Assembly: GCF_039679125.1 (NCBI RefSeq)
Contig: NZ_CP155551.1
Coordinates: forward strand, 992,001-1,056,000
From: Blastococcus sp. HT6-4
Lineage (GTDB): Bacteria > Actinomycetota > Actinomycetes > Mycobacteriales > Geodermatophilaceae
Length of the DNA: 64,000 nt
Reading direction: 5' to 3'
Shown here: positions 62,007-64,000 of the stretch, in pieces
How the letters are laid out: the number at the start of each line of letters is the position of its first letter
Position numbering within the stretch: position 1 is the stretch's first letter
Notes under the pieces: model-generated
The model's input: the letters and a program-made list of their open reading frames with translations, nothing else
Databases searched by the model: none
What the model was told of the DNA's origin: nothing
Made by a program: the position numbers and the translations under genes

Positions 62007-62834
62007 ATGGGGACGACGCGGCGGGGTGCGGATGCACCCATCGGCATCTTCGACTCGGGCGTCGGTGGGCTCACCGTCGCCCGCGCGGTGCTGGACCAGT
62101 TGCCGCACGAGGCGGTCCGCTACATCGGGGACACGGCGAACGGGCCCTATGGCCCGCTGCCGATCGCCGAGGTGCGCCGGCACTCGCTCGCGGTGATGGA
62201 CGAGCTCGTCGACAGCGGCGTGAAGCTGCTCGTGGTCGCCTGCAACTCGGCCAGCGCCGCCTCGCTGCGCGATGCCCGCGAGCGCTACGACGTACCGGTG
62301 GTGGAGGTCGTGCTGCCCGCCGCCCGCCGGGCGATCGCCGCCACCCGCAACGGCCGGATCGGCGTGATCGGCACCCAGGCCACGGTCACCAGCGGCGCTT
62401 ACGACGACGCGTTCGCCGCCGCCGCGCACGTGACCGTCACCTCGGCGGCGTGCCCGAGCTTCGTCGACTTCGTCGAGCGCGGGGTGACCAGCGGCCGGCA
62501 GCTGCTGGGCCTGGCCCAGTCCTACCTCGACCCGCTCCTGGTGGCCGGGGTGGACACCGTCGTGCTCGGCTGCACCCACTACCCCCTGCTCACCGGCGTG
62601 CTGTCGGTGGTGCTCGGCGACGAGGTCACGCTCGTCTCCAGCGCGGAGGAGACCGCCAAGGACGTGTACCGGGTGCTCACCCGTACCGACCTGCTGCGCG
62701 ACCCCGGCGCGGCACCCCCGGAGCACGTCTTCCTGGCCACCGGCGACCCGGAGCCGTTCGCCCGGCTGGGCCGGCGGTTCCTCGGCCCCGAGGTCGGCGC
62801 GGTGCTCAGCGCCGGACGGGTGGGGGCCGCGTGA
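62007..62834 (+). CDS. murI: Glutamate racemase
   Basis: 275 residues, ATG 62007. It makes D-glutamate for peptidoglycan. The two catalytic Cys are in [12 protein letters not shown] and [27 protein letters not shown] and [11 protein letters not shown] are the other hallmarks. Its TGA overlaps the GTG of the MBL gene (GTGA), a conserved actinobacterial order. Confidence 0.97.
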   Translation: MGTTRRGADAPIGIFDSGVGGLTVARAVLDQLPHEAVRYIGDTANGPYGPLPIAEVRRHSLAVMDELVDSGVKLLVVACNSASAASLRDARERYDVPVVEVVLPAARRAIAATRNGRIGVIGTQATVTSGAYDDAFAAAAHVTVTSAACPSFVDFVERGVTSGRQLLGLAQSYLDPLLVAGVDTVVLGCTHYPLLTGVLSVVLGDEVTLVSSAEETAKDVYRVLTRTDLLRDPGAAPPEHVFLATGDPEPFARLGRRFLGPEVGAVLSAGRVGAA

Positions 62835-63574
62835 AGCTCACGGTCGTCGGGTGCTGCGGCAGCGGCCCCGGTCCCGACTCGCCCGCGTCCTGCTACCTGG
62901 TCGAGCACGACGGCTTCCGGTTGGTGCTCGACCTGGGCAACGGCTCCTTCGGTGCCCTGCAGGGCCTGGTCGACCCGGGGAGCATCGACGCGGTCTTCCT
63001 CTCGCACCTGCACGCCGACCACTGCCTCGACGTGGCGCCGTTCGTGGTGTGGCACCGCTACTCGGGCCGGTCGCGCGGTTCGGTCGTGCCGCTGTACGCG
63101 CCGGTGGGTGCCGAGCGCCGGCTGGCGCTGGCCTACGACCTGGACGGCGACGGGCTCACCGACGTCTTCGACTTCGTGCCCGTGGGTCCGGGGGCGCTGA
63201 CCATCGGGCCGTTCGAGGTGGCGCTCGCGCGCACGGCCCATCCGGTCGAGACCTACGCCATCCGGCTCACGGCCGGAGGCCGGTCCCTGGTCTACACCGG
63301 CGACACGGGGCCGTGCGACCGCGTCGTCGAGCTGGCCCGGGGCGCCGACGTGCTGCTGGCCGAGGCCGCGCATCCCGACAACGTCCCCGAGCAGCCGCCG
63401 GGGCTGCACCTGACCGGCCGGCAGGCCGCCCAGCACGCGGCGGCGGCCGGGGTGGGCCGGCTGCTGCTCACGCACATCCCCGCCTGGGTCGACCACATCG
63501 GGCAGCTGTTCGCCGCGAGCTCGGTGTTCCCGGAGACCGAGCTGGTGCAGCCGAAGGCTGTGTACGAGCTCTAG
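62831..63574 (+). CDS. MBL-fold metallo-hydrolase (RNase Z-like)
   Basis: 247 residues, GTG 62831. Metallo-beta-lactamase motifs: [32 protein letters not shown] and a late His in LLLTHIPAW. Members of this murI-linked group are of unsettled function, possibly a phosphodiesterase or RNase Z relative. Complete and coupled to murI. Confidence 0.9.
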   Translation: MKLTVVGCCGSGPGPDSPASCYLVEHDGFRLVLDLGNGSFGALQGLVDPGSIDAVFLSHLHADHCLDVAPFVVWHRYSGRSRGSVVPLYAPVGAERRLALAYDLDGDGLTDVFDFVPVGPGALTIGPFEVALARTAHPVETYAIRLTAGGRSLVYTGDTGPCDRVVELARGADVLLAEAAHPDNVPEQPPGLHLTGRQAAQHAAAAGVGRLLLTHIPAWVDHIGQLFAASSVFPETELVQPKAVYEL

Positions 63575-63656
63575 GCGACCCGTCACCGGTGACGCGGCCG
63601 CGGCCTGTCGGCCGTCGGGCCGCGAGCGGTTGCCGCGGCCCCGGCGGCCGGGCAGC

Positions 63657-64000
63657 GTGACCGGCGTGGCCGACGAGGAACGCGACGGTGTGGCGCTGAC
63701 CAGCCTGGACTCACCTCTCGGTGACGGGCTGGGGGTGACCAAACGGGCGCTGGTGGACCACCTCGACGCCGTCGCCGACCGATTGGTCCCGCTGCTCGCG
63801 GGGCGCCCGCTGTCGGTGGTGCGGGTACGCCCCGGGCAGGCGCCGTTCATGCAGCGCAACGTGGCGAAGGGAGCGCCGCCCTGGGTGCGCACGGTGGCGG
63901 TGTGGGCGGAGTCGGCGCACCGCGAGGTGCACCAGGTGCTCTGCGACGACCGCCGGACGCTGCTGTGGCTGGCCAACCAGCGGGCGGTGGAGTTCCACGT
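63657..64000 (+). CDS. LigD-type polymerase-domain protein, C-terminus outside window
   Basis: 114 residues visible before the right edge. GTG 63657 and GTG 63666 are both possible. PLSVVRVRPGQAPFMQRNV, PWVRTVAVWAES and TLLWLANQRAVEFH match the start of the archaeo-eukaryotic primase/polymerase domain of LigD, which fills and joins ends in bacterial non-homologous end joining. Whether a ligase domain follows is not visible. Confidence 0.75.
   Translation, partial: MTGVADEERDGVALTSLDSPLGDGLGVTKRALVDHLDAVADRLVPLLAGRPLSVVRVRPGQAPFMQRNVAKGAPPWVRTVAVWAESAHREVHQVLCDDRRTLLWLANQRAVEFH

Overview
The window is GC-rich actinobacterial chromosome. GTG starts are common, neighbouring genes often overlap by 4 to 8 bases, and there are IdeR-type iron boxes, a Mec+/CysO/CysM cysteine pathway and a ctaD-serB neighbourhood. 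Desiccation-type 11-residue repeat proteins and the general gene set fit the family Geodermatophilaceae (Blastococcus/Geodermatophilus/Modestobacter). That placement is inferred from gene content and has not been tested by alignment.

Layout. 1-2.8 kb: the start of a long-chain polyol dehydrogenase, an M23 cell-wall endopeptidase and a decayed AraC/VOC pair. 2.9-15.35 kb: a 12.4 kb genomic island between tRNA-Ala(GGC) and a partial copy of that tRNA (42 of 45 bases identical). It carries a broken tyrosine integrase and a broken VapBC at its left end, then polyol and sugar genes (mannitol dehydrogenase family, aldo/keto reductase, GT4 glycosyltransferase, MDR and Gfo/Idh dehydrogenases), a fragment of a siderophore-reductase gene copied from about 7 kb to the right, an XRE-type regulator, a BASS transporter coupled to an IlvD/Edd dehydratase, and a truncated SRPBCC gene. 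15.5-21.2 kb: iron handling (siderophore-interacting protein, siderophore-binding lipoprotein, bacterioferritin plus its ferredoxin) under two IdeR-like boxes, with an SGNH esterase and a FlbD-like protein. 21.3-22.4 kb: an acyl-CoA dehydrogenase.

22.4-34.9 kb is the most unusual part. A five-gene, fully overlapping operon reads receiver-PIG-L deacetylase fusion, ATP-grasp ligase, PHP hydrolase, membrane GT2 synthase, small membrane protein. It is divergent from an OmpR-type regulator. Next comes a second operon with a TasA/camelysin-like protein, a SipW-type signal peptidase, a second exported FN3-like protein and an Hpt-like protein that has lost its histidine. A receiver/histidine-kinase pair follows, and then two 11-mer repeat proteins on either side of a holin-X family membrane protein. 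I read this as a candidate extracellular-matrix and surface-stress locus.

35-52 kb: enoyl-CoA hydratase, DUF385 protein, AlkZ-like glycosylase, TrkA-C membrane protein, methyltransferases, an ABC-F ATPase gene with a one-base frameshift exactly at the second Walker A lysine, and a zinc group (ZnuA-like lipoprotein with a Zur-like box, TIGR03943 protein, permease, Fur/Zur regulator), then dehydrogenases, a second M23 endopeptidase whose promoter repeats match those of the first, and a CDF exporter. 51-64 kb: housekeeping genes (CtaG, RlmA-like methyltransferase, CtaD, SerB, PncA, PncB, ClpS, DUF2017, Mec+, CysO, CysM, MurI, MBL hydrolase) and the start of a LigD-type polymerase-domain gene.
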